This document shows, one piece after another, positions 34,641-46,035 of a DNA stretch of 64,000 bases. Origin of the DNA: Termitomyces sp. T153 (taxonomy: Eukaryota; Basidiomycota; Agaricomycetes; Agaricales; Lyophyllaceae). Where the stretch lies: contig JACKQL020000105.1 of assembly GCA_018296165.2 (NCBI GenBank), positions 1 through 64,000 on the forward strand. Direction: 5' to 3'. The notes under the pieces were generated by a model. That model saw nothing but the letters and a program-made list of their open reading frames with translations, was not told the DNA's origin and searched no databases. Positions within the stretch are counted from its first letter, which is position 1. Every line of letters begins with the position of its first letter. Both the position numbers and the translations under genes were made by a program.

Positions 34641-37610
34641 TTTCTAGTAATACAGGCAATCCGCCTTCTAATAGCCTAAAGCAGAGTGGCAAGAGCAGTC
34701 TAGGTCAATGTTATCTTAGAAAATGTCTAGGTTAGATTCTAAGTCTGGACCAATGCCATCTCAGAAAAGGACCAGATAAGGTCCTAAGCTGTGAGGATCA
34801 CTGGGATCAACTATCTTGAAAAAGAACCAAGTCAGGTCCTGAGCTATAAGGATTGCTGGGATTGCTCAGCCAAGATGATCCCTGAAGAGCAGTCCAGACT
34901 AATGCTATCTTAGAAAATGACCAGGTCAGATTCTAAGACTAGGCTAAAAAAGAACTGGATAAGGTCCCTAAACTGGGGATCGCTAGGATTGCTCAGCCAA
35001 GATGATCCCTCAAGAGCAGTCCAGACCAATGCTATCTTAGAAAATGACCTGGTCAGATTCTAAGTCTAGGCCAATACCATCTTGAAAATGACAAGGTCAG
35101 ATCCTAAGCTGTGAGGATCACTGGGATCGCTCAGCCAAGATGATCCTTCAAGAGCAGTCCAGACTAATGCTATCTTAGAAAATGACCAGATTAGATTCTA
35201 AGACTAGGCTAAAAAAGGACTGTATAACGTCCCTAAACTGGGGATCACTGGGATCGCTCAGCCAAGATGATCCCTCAAAAGCAGTCCTGACCAATGCTAT
35301 CTTAGAAAATAACCAGGTCAGATTCTAAGTCAAGGATGGCTGGGATCACTCAGCGACTCCTGGCAATCCCACAGCAATTCCTTAAAGTGAGCCCTCCTGG
35401 AGCCCAAAAACAGTGGCAAGGGCAGTCCAAGCCAATTTTATCTTAGAAAATAACCAAGTAAGATCCTAAGAGTGGGTATCGCTGGGATCGCTCAGCCAAG
35501 ATGATCCCTCAAAAGCAGTCCCAACCAATGCTATCTTAGAAAATGACCAGATTAGATTCTAAGACTAGGCTAAAAAAGGACTGGATAATGTCCCTAAACT
35601 GGGGATCACTGGGATTGCTCAGCCAAGATGATCCCTCAAGAGCAGTCCAGACCAATGCTATCTTAGAAAATGACCAGGTCAGATTCTAAGTCAAGGATGG
35701 CTGGAATCGCTCAGCGACTCCTGGTGATCCCACAGCAATCCCTTCCTAGAGCCCAAAAAGGGTGGCAAAGGCAGTCCAAGCCAATTTTATCTTAGAAAAT
35801 GACCAGGTAAGATCCTAAGAGTGGGTATCGCTGGGATTGCTCAGCCAAGATGATCCCTCAAAAGCAGTCCCAACCAATGCTATCTTAGAAAATGACCAGG
35901 TCAGATTCTAAGTCAAGGATGGCTGGGATTGCTCAGCAACTCCTGGTGATCCCACAGCAATCCCTTCCTAGAGCCCAAAAAGAGTGGCAAAGGCAGTCCA
36001 AGCCAATTTTATCTTAGAAAATAACCAAGTAAGATCCTAAGAGTGGGTATCGCTGGGATCGCTCAGCCAAGATGATCCCTGTGTATAACTAGTCCAAGCC
36101 AATTTTATCTTAGAAAATAACCAAGTAAGATCCTAAGAGTGGGTATCGCTGGGATCGCTCAGCCAAGATGATCCCTGTGTATAACTAGTCCAAGCCAATT
36201 TTATCTTAGAAAATAACCAAGTAAGATCCTAAGAGTGGGTATCGCTGGGATCGCTCAGCCAAGATGATCCCTGTGTATAACTAGTCCAAGCCAATTTTAT
36301 CTTAGAAAATAACCAAGTAAGATCCTAAGAGTGGGTATCGCTGGGATCGCTCAGCAACTCCTGGCGATCCCACAGCAATCCCTCAAAGTGAGCCCTCCTG
36401 GAGCCCAAAAACAGTGGCAAGACCAGGCCAAGCCAATTTTATCTTAGAAAATGACCAGATGAGATCCTAAGAGTGGGTATCGCCGGGATCGCGGGAAGGA
36501 TCGCTACCATGGTGGGTATTCCGGCGATGTATATAACTAGAAAATGACCAGATTAGATTCTAACACTAGGCTAAAAAAGAACTGGATAATGTCCCTAAAC
36601 TGGGGATCACTGGGATCGCTCAGCCAAGATGATCCCTCAAAAGCAGTCCTGACCAATGCTATCCTAGAAAATAACCAGGTCAGATTCTAAGTCAAGGATG
36701 GCTGGGATCACTCAGCGACTCCTGGCAATCCCACAGCAATTCCTTAAAGTGAGCCCTCCTGGAGCCCAAAAACAGTGGCAAGGGCAGTCCAAGCCAATTT
36801 TATCTTAGAAAATAACCAAGTAAGATCCTAAGAGTGGGTATCGCTGGGATTGCTCAGCCAAGATGATCCCTCAAAAGCAGTCCAGGCCAATGCTATCTTA
36901 GAAAATGACCAGATTAGATTCTAAGTGTAGGCTTAAAAATGACTGGATGAGGTCCTAAAGTGGGTATCGCCGGGATCGCTAGTCAAAATGATCCCTCGAA
37001 AGCAGTCCAGACCAATGCTATCTTAGAAAATGACTAGATTAGATTCTAAGACTAGGCTAAAAAAGGACTGGATAAGGTCTCTAAACTAGGGATCGCTGGG
37101 ATTGCTCAGTCAAAATGATCCCTCAAAAGCAGTCCAGACCAATGCTATCTTAGGAAATGACCAGGTCAGATTCTAAGTCAAGGATGGCTGGAATCGCTCA
37201 GCGACTCCTGGTGTTCCCACAGCAATCCCTTCCTAGAGCCCAAAAAGGGTGGCAAAGGCAGTCCAAGCCAATTTTATCTTAGAAAATAACCAAGTAAGAT
37301 CCTAAGAGTGGGTATCGCTGGGATCGCTCAGCCAAGATGATCCCTCAAAAGCAGTCCAGGCCAATGCTATCTTAGAAAATGACCTGGTCAGATTCTAAGT
37401 CTAGGATGGCTGGGATCGCTCAGCGACTCCTGGCGATCCCACAGCAATCCCTCAAAGTGAGCCCTCCTGGAGCCCAAAAATGGTGGCAAGACCAGGCCAA
37501 GCCAATTTTATCTTAGAAAATGACCAGATGAGATCCTAAGAGTGGGTATCGCCGGGATCGCGGGAAGGATCGCTACCACGGTGGGTATTCCGGCGATGTA
37601 TATAACTAGT
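34640..37610. repeat. Field of hairpin repeats (CTTAGAA...TTCTAAG)
   Basis: Around two dozen imperfect hairpins recur, with arms CTTAGAA and TTCTAAG around an inner TGACC/GGTCA stem. They alternate with the phrases GGGATCGCTCAGCCAAGATG and ATCCCTCAAAAGCAGTCC. A four-fold tandem of about 117 bp starts near 35995. Two copies of a terminal segment (about 36412-36540 and 37470-37608) end in GGCGATGTATATAACTAG; a shorter TGTGTATAACTAG ending occurs three times between. The hairpin arms share TTCTAAGAT with the microexon introns. Confidence 0.8.
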
Positions 37611-37683
37611 GATTCTCACTAGGGTGCCAATCAATGCCAAGTGATCTTCACTGGGGGTTGTTTGCTTGGCATCAATGATGCCA

Positions 37684-37771
37684 AGTAGTTTCCAGGCAGA
37701 CCCCAGAATGAGCCCACTCCAATAGATAGTAGTTTCCAGGCAGACCCCAGAATGAGCCCACTCCAATAGAT
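37684..37771. repeat. Tandem duplication, 2 x 44 bp
   Basis: Two identical copies beginning AGTAGTTTCCAGGCAGACCC lie immediately before the first open codons of the membrane protein gene. They mark the border between repeat DNA and ordinary chromosome arm. Confidence 0.9.
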
Positions 37772-37781
37772 AGTACTCCAG

Positions 37782-39346
37782 ATTCTACTCCTTCTCTTGT
37801 TGCCTGAGTCAATCCGTGCTGCCCTTAAAAATGTGACTATAGACGACACCAACGGGGACCCAAATACCGGAGCGAAACCCACATATCTTCCTGACATATG
37901 GCAACACCCAGACTGTAGTGGATGCGCGATCAAGCCACCCCTAGACGATGTATATATGCACACGTACTCCGCTCTCACTTACATGCAAGAAAAATTTCCT
38001 TCCATGTCTATACAGTTCTCATTTCATGGTAGGTGGTTCAGTTCAGCAGAAGCGATGTCAGATCAACCTCACTCCTCATCTCAGGCTCTGCAATATGGGT
38101 ATACTTCATACTCGCTAACTTCGTTGGTGATGGGGTGTCTACTGAGACACTCTGCAATTTTACTCTCGATGGCGATATTACTTTATTCCATCACATCCCG
38201 ACCACAAGCCCAGATTATGACTTTAACTCTCCTGTGTTTTCAAAAGACAATCTCCCGAACAAAAGCCACACTCTACTCATATCTACTTCTGGAGTTGATC
38301 GACACGTTTTCACCAGTTTTGACTATGCGATCTACCAGTATGCATCCTTCAAGTTGACCTCGTAACGAAGTGGTTCTCACCATCACTACAGATTCGATGA
38401 CGGGATAGATAATACGACCTCACAACCAAGCCCAACCATCAATCGAGTGACTATAACTGACGCCATTACCACGATTGACTCTGGTACTCCGATCATGATG
38501 ACAATCAGTAGCACTGTTACCCAATCCCAACCCTCGTCCTCATTTTCAGGCACGATTTCCTCTACGCCCCGTTCATCGCCCAATTCATCGCCCAGTGTTA
38601 CTATCATAACATCGGAAATACTAGGAACGTTACAAACGACAGGGATGCTACAAACGACAGGGACTGTCCTAGCTACGTCATCCTTGTCCAACAGTACGAG
38701 CGGCTCAGCAAGCACTAACACTGCCAATGACATCACTGCCCACAAACCTCCTACCGGAGCTATCGCAGGAGGAGTTGTGGGTGGTGCCGTGTTGATCCTC
38801 ATCCTTAATCTCTTCTTTGTCATATGGCGTCGCAAAAGGCGAGCATACATGGATCTTTCAACAACCATACAAGAACCTAGACCACCACATTTGGTTTTGA
38901 CGCCATTTACAGCCTCCTCCCCCGCCGATCCAACTATCGAGACCGGAACCACAGAGGGGGTACCCTTTACGTCCATTAGAAATCAACAGGACGTACTGAA
39001 GATGCATGACCCTCAACACCATCACTCTCCATCGGGCAGCGCTACCCCTGCAGAAATTCTTAGAGCACATCACCAGAGGACGATTGACGAGCAAATCAAC
39101 GAGGTCAAGAGGGAATTAGATGGGTTAGGCAGTTCTGCAAGTGGACCAAGTCGGTCTGGAGGCTCGGATGTAACCGAAATTCTGCAGCAGAACCAGGCAA
39201 TGAAAGCGGAGATCGAGAGACTACAAGCCCAGTTAAACTCTGATTTGGCTCTGGGGCTTATCGACGGAGCGCCACCAGAATACTCAACGCACGCCACTGA
39301 TATCCATCGTTTGAGCTCAAGGGCCGCACCTGTCGCCGTTTCATGA
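37782..39346 (+). CDS. Single-pass membrane glycoprotein, 5' end missing
   Basis: The exons 37782-38028, 38085-38337 and 38392-39346 join in phase (FHG to SAIWVYF, YAIYQ to FDDGID). The ectodomain has NVTIDDTNGDPNTGAKPTYL, a CSGC pair and N-glycosylation sites (NVT, NFT, NKS), in a layout common among Agaricomycete surface proteins of unknown function. A long Ser/Thr-rich stalk follows, then one transmembrane helix (AIAGGVVGGAVLILILNLFFVIW) trailed by RRKRR, and a cytoplasmic tail with a coiled-coil-like segment (EILQQNQAMKAEIERLQAQL) and PPEY. The hydrophobic run ILLLLLLPESIRAA looks like the end of a signal peptide, but no ATG precedes it in frame before a stop (about 37767). The start was probably lost at the repeat border, or lies in an unseen upstream exon. 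Confidence 0.7.
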
Positions 39347-39662
39347 GACTCATCTCTTCAGTACTTTGAACGGCTGGTTTAAGTACTAACCGTTGTGCTG
39401 TGCTTTCACCATACCTCAACGCCAATCGGACTCCATTCCTACGTTTCACGTTTTCAGTGCAATCCTTGTCTATACTTTGGGCTTCGTTTTACCTCTTTTC
39501 TTTCTCGTGTTTTACCTCTTTCTTACCCCATGTTTTACCTCTTTCTTTCTGCAACTACTCACACAATTCTTGGATCATCATATCATCATTTCATCCGGTT
39601 CATTAATTGTAACTCGATGCATGTATAAACCACCTGGATCAAAATGACGACAAACGAATCAA

Positions 39663-39862
39663 AGCACTGCTCGATATTGGCTATTTGTGCTCTGATACAA
39701 AGAGATAGAATGAGCAGGAGGAATGAGAGGCTCGTACACCGCTCTCCATGCCCTCCGTCCCTCCTTCATAGTCCCAATCGTAATCACACTTCTGACCCAG
39801 CGGTGCGACCTTGTCATACTCCCAGATGTACGATAACGCGCCACCCCTCGGCATCTGAATCT
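39663..39862 (-). CDS. Possible last exon of an unknown minus-strand gene
   Basis: After a TTCATAG acceptor the frame reads IQMPRGGALSYIWEYDK, then VAPLGQKCDYDWDYEGG, and ends at FYLFVSEHK with a stop at about 39663. The composition looks protein-like, and a preceding exon with a GTTGAT donor near 40068 could join in phase (GDEE to IQMPRG). I do not recognise the family and could not follow it further upstream. Confidence 0.25.
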
Positions 39863-39899
39863 ATGAATAGAAAACAAGAATCATCAGTTCTAGGTGAAG

Positions 39900-41940
39900 G
39901 AGGGATAAATGGATGAGAAGAGGCGAGGAGAAGAAGGTAGTATTGTTCGGAGGCTGGGAACCCAACGCTCGACACATGTATCAGCATGAAAAACAATCTA
40001 CGCGCGTAAAGAAAATGGTGAATGCAAGATTTCAAAAAAGTAACACTGACAAACATCAACCTCCTCCTCATCTCCGTGCTGCTGCCCCTCATGCCCGCCA
40101 CCGAAGTATCACCGTAAACAAGGTTACGACCGAATTCATTGGGTGCCGCTGCATCTCCTTGGTGGGGAGAACAACACGGAGCTCGATGGAGTGTGGACAC
40201 CTGAAGACTGTGCTGCCAACGTGGGGGATCAAGCGTTTGGATGTACAGCTTGCGGCAAAACTACCAACCTAGCCGCAACAACAAATTACACCCCACCCTC
40301 ACAAGACGGTGTCCCAGGCAGAACGAGTGTCAGGATGCCCAACGCGACGACGGAAGATCGTAGACACCGCGAGCATCGTGGACCAAAACCCCGGCGCGGG
40401 ACCGAATACCAATCAACCTGTCATGAAGATGAGCGTCACGGATGTGGACAGGCAGGCGCTAGTGAACAACGGCACGACTAATGCCACAGCCGGGTTGGAT
40501 GGCGTCGCGGGAGACGTAAAGGTGTTTTCGGACTGGGACGCGAGATGGGGATAGGGACGCGTCGGTTGATGGTACGGCGCATCTTAGGCGTGAGCAATGT
40601 GACCTATGATGTCGACGCGTATTTTGCGTCACCGATGTGGTGGATTTTCTGCCGTTAGTATAGGACACTCGTTGACACTGATGTGCTCAGTGCTCAGTTT
40701 TCGTGAATCTGTATTAATAATCCTCTTTTGAATTTTTTTTTATCGAACATTCGAACCTCAGGTGCGCGGCGTACGTCGATATGCACTATGCGATTCAAGA
40801 AAATAACTTGGTGGGCAGCAGTTCGAGGCACCACCTGCATCGCCCGTGTATATCCAGCAGCCAAGCGCGTGGGCAGTCAATGCAGTTGCGATAGCGGCGC
40901 GGCTGAGTACGAGTTTGTGTTTGGCCTGACAAACGGGACACCTGGAGTACGTTGTGTCTGTTCATGAGAGTGAATTGAGTATATTACATGGGATTCACGT
41001 TTGTAGACAAGTAACTTTAATATCTGGCGTGCGCTCGTCGATAGCATTCCTACGACATACACCTCTGTATTCGCAAGTCACCGTTTCATTTTCCAGTCTG
41101 CAATCGACTCACCTCTGTTAGCACTTCCTTGACACCGACGAGTCTACCGCAGTCAACCACGGCCAAGACAACCTGAAAGTAACGTGGTGGCGCGGGAACA
41201 AGCGTACGTTCTTTGCGTCAGCGGCGGGTTTTAATCCTACGCGTGCAACGGCGCTAACTTCGCTACGCCGATTCCTCCGCTACATGGATCGGTTCCTTGC
41301 CCAACGGCGGCTTGCTCGACGCCATCGTCCACTACGCGACATATTCCCGTTCTGGCGTCGGGCTACTTGGGTCCGCGAGTGACGTAGACCCGCTGAGTGA
41401 GACGCTGAGCCCGCAGGGGGGTTGAAGACGATAGCGGGGAACAAGTACGTCGTTACGTCTTTCACCAATCCATTGTATGCCAGGTTGGAGGCGGAGGGGG
41501 CGGCGCGCATTCTATGAGACGACGGTCGTTACGAGTGGCAAAGATTACTTGCTTTGCGCAGTGGCTCGGCGCCGGCGTGCTTGATGATGTCTATCGAAAA
41601 AGTAATCTGAATTCTTATTTTCTCGTATCTATCTGGATGAATTGTAATGGAAGAAAACATTACCTCGAATGGAATCCTCCAACGTAGAGAGGCATAATGA
41701 GAATTCGAAATGAATACTCGAAGTAATTAGAGAGCAAAGTCAGGAGTGATGACCAAACTCGGCAAAACACTTGTCACAGCTGGGTCTCACAGCGACCACC
41801 ATCCTTGATCATCGCCCATCCACGTCGTCCAGCCCTCATTTACCTCTTCCACGTCCCATTCAACCCTTCAGTTAGGTAGATCTTTCACGTTCCATTCATC
41901 TTGGCTATTCACGGCCCTGTCGGCCCGACTCTTTATACAT
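39900..41940. other. No confident gene
   Basis: Several frames of 60-130 codons occur on both strands (for example plus 40143-40554 with GENNTELDGVWTPEDCAAN and CTACGK), but none shows a domain or convincing splice chain. GC-rich coding-like stretches end abruptly, suggesting decayed genes. Confidence 0.3.
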
Positions 41941-42412
41941 CTACTTGCAACAGTACACGCGTCGACCTTGGGCACGTTTTGGACTCGTTCAGGACCATTT
42001 GGAGCTTCAGAGAGAAAGTTTAAGTTCGATCCGGTGGGACGATAGTAGGCAAGTGTTTTTTATCCTTTGTTCGTCGAGCGTCTGCTGCGCTCGAACTTCG
42101 CTTACGATGTTGATATTCCAGGACGATAACGCGATTTCGAGTCGAACCTTGAGCTTTAGGTGGTCACAGACCATTTTCCAGACAGAGAACGCCACAAGTT
42201 AATTTTACATCCACGATTCACCAGGTAAGTCACATTGTACCCGGATCTTCTGCTATCAACGCCACTGACGCTTCATTCCAAGATTATACAACATTTTCCC
42301 TTTCAAAACATAAATATTTGAGGTTTGTGACCTTACATGGCCCTGGCCGCGATTCAAGAGCTGATGTTTTTATCATCCCAGCTCGACCCGAACACTTACA
42401 TATATTCAGCAG

Positions 42413-42462
42413 GTATTTATTCAATATCTTTTTCAAACACTTTCTGACCTCTTTCCTTCTAG
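42413..42462 (+). promoter_or_regulatory. ATG4: Probable 5' UTR intron of ATG4
   Basis: GTATTTATT at 42413 and TTCTAG at 42462 frame a 50-nt pyrimidine-rich intron that ends seven bases before the ATG4 start codon. This supports the chosen start at 42470. Confidence 0.5.
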
Positions 42463-42469
42463 ACTAATC

Positions 42470-45400
42470 ATGAACAAATCCTCACAACCACCTAGTAGCC
42501 CCGCTTCTTCAATCTCATCTTCAAAGCTACCAAAATTTCTTCGTACAAATTCCTCAAGCACCCGCGATCGCGCAAAGTCCATCGCAGACTCGAGCACATC
42601 AAGCCTCGCATCGACCTCTTCTGAAGGCTCTTCCAAACCTCGCAAATCACGCTTTCTACCTCGTCGCTCAGCTGACGTCTCTTCACCATCCCCCGTTGAG
42701 GAACCTCCAGCCGTCATATCGCCTCCGGACACGGAACCACCCATCATCGTCGAGCCAGTGACGATCCCGCGTCTCCGACGTGCACTCAGCCCAACCCCGC
42801 CTTCGTCACCCTCGACCTCCCCACCACGTATTTCACTCTACGCCTCTACGCCCGGCACGTCTACATCCCGTCTCACAGACTTGCCTACTCGGCTCTCTGG
42901 CTGGTTCTCGCATACTTTCAGTACCAGTACCACCGACCTCTCCCTCCCCTCTCTACTCGCATCTACATCGTCCACATCCTCCCAATCCTATTTCACCAAC
43001 TCTACGAGCAATGTGTCACCCGGGACATCGCCCAAACGTAGCGTTGGCGCCAACGCTCTCCTCACTGCCGCGAAACACGGTAAAGGACATCTAGATAAGG
43101 CGATGAGGTACCTTTTGGACAGTGATGCGATGCCAGATAAATGTACAGACCCAATATGGATTCTTGGAGTCAAACATCCGGGATGGGAACCTCCACCACC
43201 TTCCAACACGCTTGCGACGACTGCTTCTCTATCCCCATCCCTCTCATCTTCAACAAAGTCCATGCGGTCGTCAGTCTCATCAGTCTCGGACGCGACTCAA
43301 GGCCAGGGAGGAGGAGGAAAGGCAGGTGGCATACAATGGCCACCCGTCTTTTATGCTGATTTTACGTCGCGGATTTGGTTAACATATCGTTCGCATTTCA
43401 CGCCTATTCGAGATGTGCGGCTGGGAGATCTGGATGGGGTTGATGCGGCCAGTTCGTCATTGCCGGTGTCTGTATCTGGATCGGCGGTGGGGACGTACAG
43501 CTCAAGTAAGACGGATGCGAGTGCGAGAGGGCGGAAGGAGAGGGGAGATAAGGAGAAGGAGGAAGGAAGTAGTAGCCCTGTGATAGGACGGCGACCGTGG
43601 ACGTGGGGTGGTGGTGGTGCGAGTGCAGAGAAGGGCTGGACAAGTGATTCGGGGTGGGGATGTATGCTTCGGACTGGTCAGAGTCTTCTTGCAAATGCAT
43701 TGGTGCATCTGCATCTTGGGCGGGGTGCGTTTTCATTTTTCCGTTCTCAACTTTGAATTTGATTGATTGGCTTATTTGACTTGTTAGACTGGCGCCGCCC
43801 TCCACACCCGATACCGACAGCTGACTACGCGATGTATGTGCAAATCTTGACGTGGTTCCTTGATACACCTGCACCCGAGGCCCCGTTTAGCGTGCATCGG
43901 ATGGCGTTGGCCGGGAAAGAGCTGGGTAAGGATGTTGGGCAGTGGTTTGGACCTAGTACAGCTGCGGGTGCAATCAAGTCAGTTCCGATTCTCCTCCCTC
44001 CTATGGACACTAGCTGACTATATTTTTCAGGACACTGGTAAATGTGTTCCCAGACGCCGGGCTAGGCGTCGTCGTCGCCACCGACGGGGTACTGTTCCAG
44101 AGCGAGGTCTTTAGTGCTTCACATACGAATTACGCAACCAGCGTGAGCGCGACGAGACACCAGAAGGGTTTGACAGGGACATCGTGGGGTGATCGGCCCG
44201 TACTGCTGTTGATTGGCGTCAGACTTGGATTGGACGGGGTTAATCCAATCTATTACGAAACCATCAAGGTGCGTTGTGTAGTCTGACAGCCCTTTCGGAG
44301 GGAGGTTTTTTCCTGATTGTAGTCTTGTCGGCTGTAGATGTTGTACACGTTCCCTCAGTCCGTTGGAATTGCAGGCGGCCGACCAAGCTCATCGTACTAC
44401 TTTGTTGGCTCGCAGGCTGATAACTTGTTCTACCTCGACCCGCACCATGCTCGGCCCGCGGTTGCCCTACGCCCTGCTCCACCACCACCAGCTACGCCGT
44501 CGCCAGCACCACCATACCAGGGCTATCACTCCCACGAAACCGAGACGACGCCAGACGAGTCGGAGGCGGGCAGCGCGTACCCTGGGCAGAAGCGGAACAC
44601 GCCACCTAACCACGCTTCCACAAACTCTCCGTCGTCCGTACGTACAGGTTCATCGACATTTTCGTACCATGCCCCACTTTCGCCTTCGCCGCTGCAGCAA
44701 GAGTTTTCGACGTCTGGAAAGGGCACGGAGTCGAAAAATAGACTGAAAGCCTCGCTCTCTTCTTCGATCAAACAGCCTCGCCCACATACGCAGCCAAATC
44801 TCAGCACACATTCGAATACAGCGCGGTTGCGCTCCGCTAGCGTTAGTGTGAGCTCTACATACTCCGCAGCTCTGCACGAAAACGACTTGAGCATGTTTAC
44901 TGGTGGGGGAGTGCTCGATCCTGTACAGGAGCATTACGTTACAGCGTATCCCGCGGCTGAGTTGAAGACGTATCATTGCGAGCGGATTAGGAAGATGCCT
45001 CTTAGTGGGCTGGATCCAAGTATGTTGATTGGGTTTGTGTGTAGGGATGAGGGTGATTGGGAGGATTTTAGGAGACGGGTTGGGGAGGTGAGCCGTTGTT
45101 TTGTTTTCTGCTTTTCTGAGTCTTTTGAACTGATAATAATGGATGCATTTCCATAGCTTCCGAAGACTGTGTTCTCGGTACAGGAGGAACCACCTTCGTG
45201 GCCGTCAGATGTAGATGATAATATGGGACTCGAGTCGTTCTCGGAGCCTGATCCAGATGACTTCTTGTTGGATATGGATAATGAGGAGAAGCAGGATGAG
45301 GACGAGGATGAGGACGAGGATGAGGAGAGGGACGAGTACTTTGATACACGCTCGCCTTCGGCATCGACCTCCACCTCGAGCGCTAGTGCCAGCCAGAGCG

Positions 45401-46035
45401 GGAGTGCAAGTGGACATGGGGGTAAGCGTGCGCGAGGTACGAGCGAAGATGTGGACACGGAGGAGGATTCTGTAGACCCGGTCACTCCTCTTCCGAACGC
45501 GAGGTTCACTATCGTGCCCCCACCTCCACCTCCTAAAATGCGTGACGACGATGATGGCGAGGAAATCAAGCAGGAGATGTTTGACGACGACCACGACGAC
45601 GACGATATCGAGGATGATTGGGTGGATCCATCTGTACCTACGCCTATATCATCCGTCTCGTCTTCGATGCACGTTTCTCCTCCTGCTGCCCCGGCCGCTC
45701 CGACACATGTCCGTGCCCACACGAGTCCCAAAATGCACAACAAGACAAGCCGAAAAGGGCGAAAGGAGGTTCCGGTTCCTGTGCCTCTTGTAAAAGTCCC
45801 TACGCCGTCTTCTTTGCATCGTAGCTCGAGTCACGGCCAAAGTCAGCAACAGCAACAGCAGCAGGAACATTACCCTTTTCCTGTCACGGATGAGGTGTCC
45901 CCGCCGCGGCCGGAGCATCGGCTACGCCATACGTCTAAGGGGATGATGGGAGGAGAGAGGATGCATACGGCTCGCGCGAGGGATGGAGGGAGGACACAGA
46001 GTGGGGGTGTTAAGGGTATCTTGACGGGCGACTGA
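42470..46035 (+). CDS. ATG4: Autophagy cysteine protease ATG4 (peptidase C54)
   Basis: ATG4 cleaves the C-terminus of ATG8 to expose the Gly used for lipidation and later removes the lipid, in the cytosol and at autophagosomes. The exons are 42470-43724, 43788-43977, 44031-44268, 44338-45087 and 45157-46035, all with GT-AG borders, giving 1,103 residues. The catalytic Cys is residue 398 in [20 protein letters not shown]; Asp595 and His597 lie in [13 protein letters not shown] after [12 protein letters not shown]. The core [18 protein letters not shown] is typical. The protein is much longer than most ATG4s (about 400-550): it has a Ser/Thr-rich N-terminal extension of about 240 residues, a low-complexity insert of about 170 residues after the catalytic His, and an acidic then basic disordered tail of nearly 290 residues. 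The domain order and active site are intact. Recognition is secure. Confidence 0.95.

Noticed and set aside
39900..41510. A secreted enzyme gene suggested by Cys-, Gly- and Asn-rich frames
   Set aside because: The pieces are in different frames, lack splice sites in phase, and match no family I can name.
42488..42747. Minus-strand frames opposite ATG4 and its acidic tail
   Set aside because: Shadow frames caused by strong codon bias in the ATG4 exons.
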